Source: Opitutaceae bacterium
GTDB taxonomy: Bacteria > Verrucomicrobiota > Verrucomicrobiia > Opitutales > Opitutaceae
Direction: 5' to 3'
Assembly: GCA_005787865.1 (NCBI GenBank)
Contig: SXZN01000113.1
Coordinates: forward strand, 1 to 13,642
DNA: 13,642 nt
The notes under the pieces are model-generated. The model saw nothing but the letters and a program-made list of their open reading frames with translations, searched no databases and was not told the origin of the DNA. The position numbers and the translations under genes were made by a program. This document shows, in pieces, positions 12,509-13,642 of this stretch. Each line of letters opens with the position of its first letter. The stretch's first letter is position 1.

Positions 12509-13642
12509 GGCTCAATTTCTGTCGGGTAATAACGTAGGATCGATTCGGCAAAACGCGCCAGACCGGTGCCGTGACCGCAGAGGCTGGTGAGTTTGAGCAC
12601 GGTGACGAGGTCGCGACATTCTTGGAGATCCGCGCGGGACGCCGTGCCCGCAACGGCGGCGGTGAAAATAGCTTCGACGCGGCCGCTGCCACTGCGGCAC
12701 GGCGTGCATTTACCACACGACTCGTAAGCCCCGAAGGAGAAAACATGTTCCACCAACGCGGGAATCGAGGTGTGTTCATCAAACGCCACCACGCCCCCGT
12801 GGCCGACGCCGGCGCCGATGGCGGCGAGTTCCTCAAAACCCAGCGGGGTATCGAGCAAGTGCGGTGGGATCAGACCGATGATGGGGCCGCCGATAATGAC
12901 GCCCTTGAGCTTACCGCCTCCGCGCAAGCCGCCGCCGATGACCTCGACGATGCGGCGGACGGTGACGCCGAATTCGACTTCATAGAGCCCGGGGCGATTA
13001 AAGAGTGAATTCAGCGAGAGTGCCTTCGTGCCCCGGCTCTTGGAAAACCCCAAGGCCGCGTAGGCGGCGCCGCCGTGCGTCACGATCCACGGCACGCTGA
13101 CGAGCGTCTCAACATTATTGAGCAAGGTGGGTCGGCCGAAAAGACCGCGTTCGGTCGGATAAGGCGGCCGCGCCATGACCTCGGGACGCTGGCCCTCGAT
13201 GGAGCGCAGGAGGGAGGTTTCCTCGCCGCAGACATAGCTCCCGTGGCCGACGTAGACCTCGAGGTTAAAGGTAAAATCTTTTCCGCCGATGCGTGCACCA
13301 AGCCAGCCCGCCGCGCGGGCCTCGAGGAGTGCCGCCTGCAAGACGCTGACGGCCTGCGGATATTCGATGCGCACATAAATATAACCCTGCGACGCGCCGA
13401 CCGCATAAGCGGCGAGGATCATGCCCTCGATGAGCGCGTGCGGATCATCCTCCATGATATAGCGATCGATGTAGGCGCCAGCATCGCCCTCATCGGCGTT
13501 GGCGACCACATATTTGGTGCCAGCTGGCTGCGCGGCGACGGCGCGCCATTTGCGACCGGTGGGAAAACCCGCGCCACCCCGCCCCCGCAGTCCGGAAGTC
13601 TCGACGGCGGCCAGGAGTTGTTCGGGGGATTGCGTTAACGCC
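12496..13642 (-). CDS. fdsB: Formate dehydrogenase NADH/FMN subunit (FdsB, NuoF-like), 5' end off the right edge
   Basis: This is the flavoprotein subunit that passes electrons from the iron-sulfur chain through FMN to NAD+. The frame is open to the window edge and begins upstream. GLRGRGGAGFPTGRKW near 13550-13590 is the NuoF glycine-rich NADH/FMN motif, and VVANADEGDAGAY follows. Next come YVCGEETSLLRSIEGQRPE and RPTLLNNVETL. The C-terminal [4Fe-4S] site is ESCGKCTPCRSG (about 12690-12725) with the fourth cysteine in SLCGHG (about 12577). These match the 51-kDa subunit of complex I, and pairing with a formate dehydrogenase catalytic subunit identifies it as the FdsB equivalent rather than respiratory NuoF. 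The stop overlaps the fdsA start by 13 bp. An internal GTG at 13509 is not the real start, because the NADH-binding motif lies upstream of it. A thioredoxin-like N-terminal part, if present, lies outside the window. Confidence 0.9.
   Translation of the reverse strand, partial: ALTQSPEQLLAAVETSGLRGRGGAGFPTGRKWRAVAAQPAGTKYVVANADEGDAGAYIDRYIMEDDPHALIEGMILAAYAVGASQGYIYVRIEYPQAVSVLQAALLEARAAGWLGARIGGKDFTFNLEVYVGHGSYVCGEETSLLRSIEGQRPEVMARPPYPTERGLFGRPTLLNNVETLVSVPWIVTHGGAAYAALGFSKSRGTKALSLNSLFNRPGLYEVEFGVTVRRIVEVIGGGLRGGGKLKGVIIGGPIIGLIPPHLLDTPLGFEELAAIGAGVGHGGVVAFDEHTSIPALVEHVFSFGAYESCGKCTPCRSGSGRVEAIFTAAVAGTASRADLQECRDLVTVLKLTSLCGHGTGLARFAESILRYYPTEIEPCFK

Noticed and set aside
11582..12529. Plus-strand open frame of 315 codons opposite fdsA
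   Set aside because: It covers the iron-sulfur domain of fdsA in antisense; composition is Arg/His/Ala-rich and not protein-like.
13075..13638. Plus-strand open frame opposite the NuoF-like gene
   Set aside because: It is antisense to conserved flavoprotein motifs and has no independent support.
12496..13642. Respiratory complex I (nuoF/nuoG) operon
   Set aside because: The large subunit has the formate dehydrogenase active-site block CCARVCH and a full molybdopterin domain, so it is not NuoG.

Overview
The window comes from a GC-rich bacterial chromosome with tightly packed genes. The gene content fits an Opitutaceae-like member of the Verrucomicrobiota or a related soil/freshwater lineage: a bacillithiol operon, a secreted prolyl oligopeptidase, a DUF2062 membrane protein, a GntP-type permease and an NAD-linked formate dehydrogenase. 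Unusual intergenic repeat mosaics are also present. None of the seven visible starts has a clear GGAGG-type ribosome binding site. The taxonomic guess rests on general impression, not on a marker gene.

Positions 1-2289 (+) hold three overlapping or abutting genes for bacillithiol synthesis. They are the 3' part of a shortened BshC-like gene (off the left edge), a BshB1-type LmbE deacetylase, and the GT4 glycosyltransferase BshA. BshA joins GlcNAc to malate, BshB removes the acetyl group, and BshC normally adds cysteine. Here the BshC-like protein stops just after its IAGxGE-type motif and lacks the usual C-terminal region. A secreted S9 prolyl oligopeptidase with an intact Ser/Asp/His triad follows at 2330-4429.

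Positions 4430-5157 hold no convincing gene. They contain a mosaic of short repeat modules: 7-bp periodic tracts, TTCGCG-rich tracts, a T/C-rich box, and an approximately 90-nt element with terminal inverted repeats. The same modules recur in the same order at about 9464-9823.

Positions 5158-9091 (+) encode a small DUF2062 membrane protein, an OppA-like peptide-binding lipoprotein with no permease genes beside it, and a GntP-family permease. After gntP come a strong hairpin terminator in an AT-rich island and then the second repeat mosaic.

Positions 9812-13642 (-) encode a cytoplasmic NAD-dependent formate dehydrogenase. The large molybdopterin/iron-sulfur subunit has a cysteine, not selenocysteine, at the active site. 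The NuoF-like FMN/NADH subunit lies upstream, overlaps the large subunit by 13 bp and runs off the right edge. This operon converges on gntP, and the fdsA stop codon lies inside a 7-bp repeat tract of the second mosaic.

No phage, insertion sequence, CRISPR array, rRNA or tRNA was recognised. The most unusual material is the duplicated non-coding repeat mosaic and the truncated BshC-like protein.
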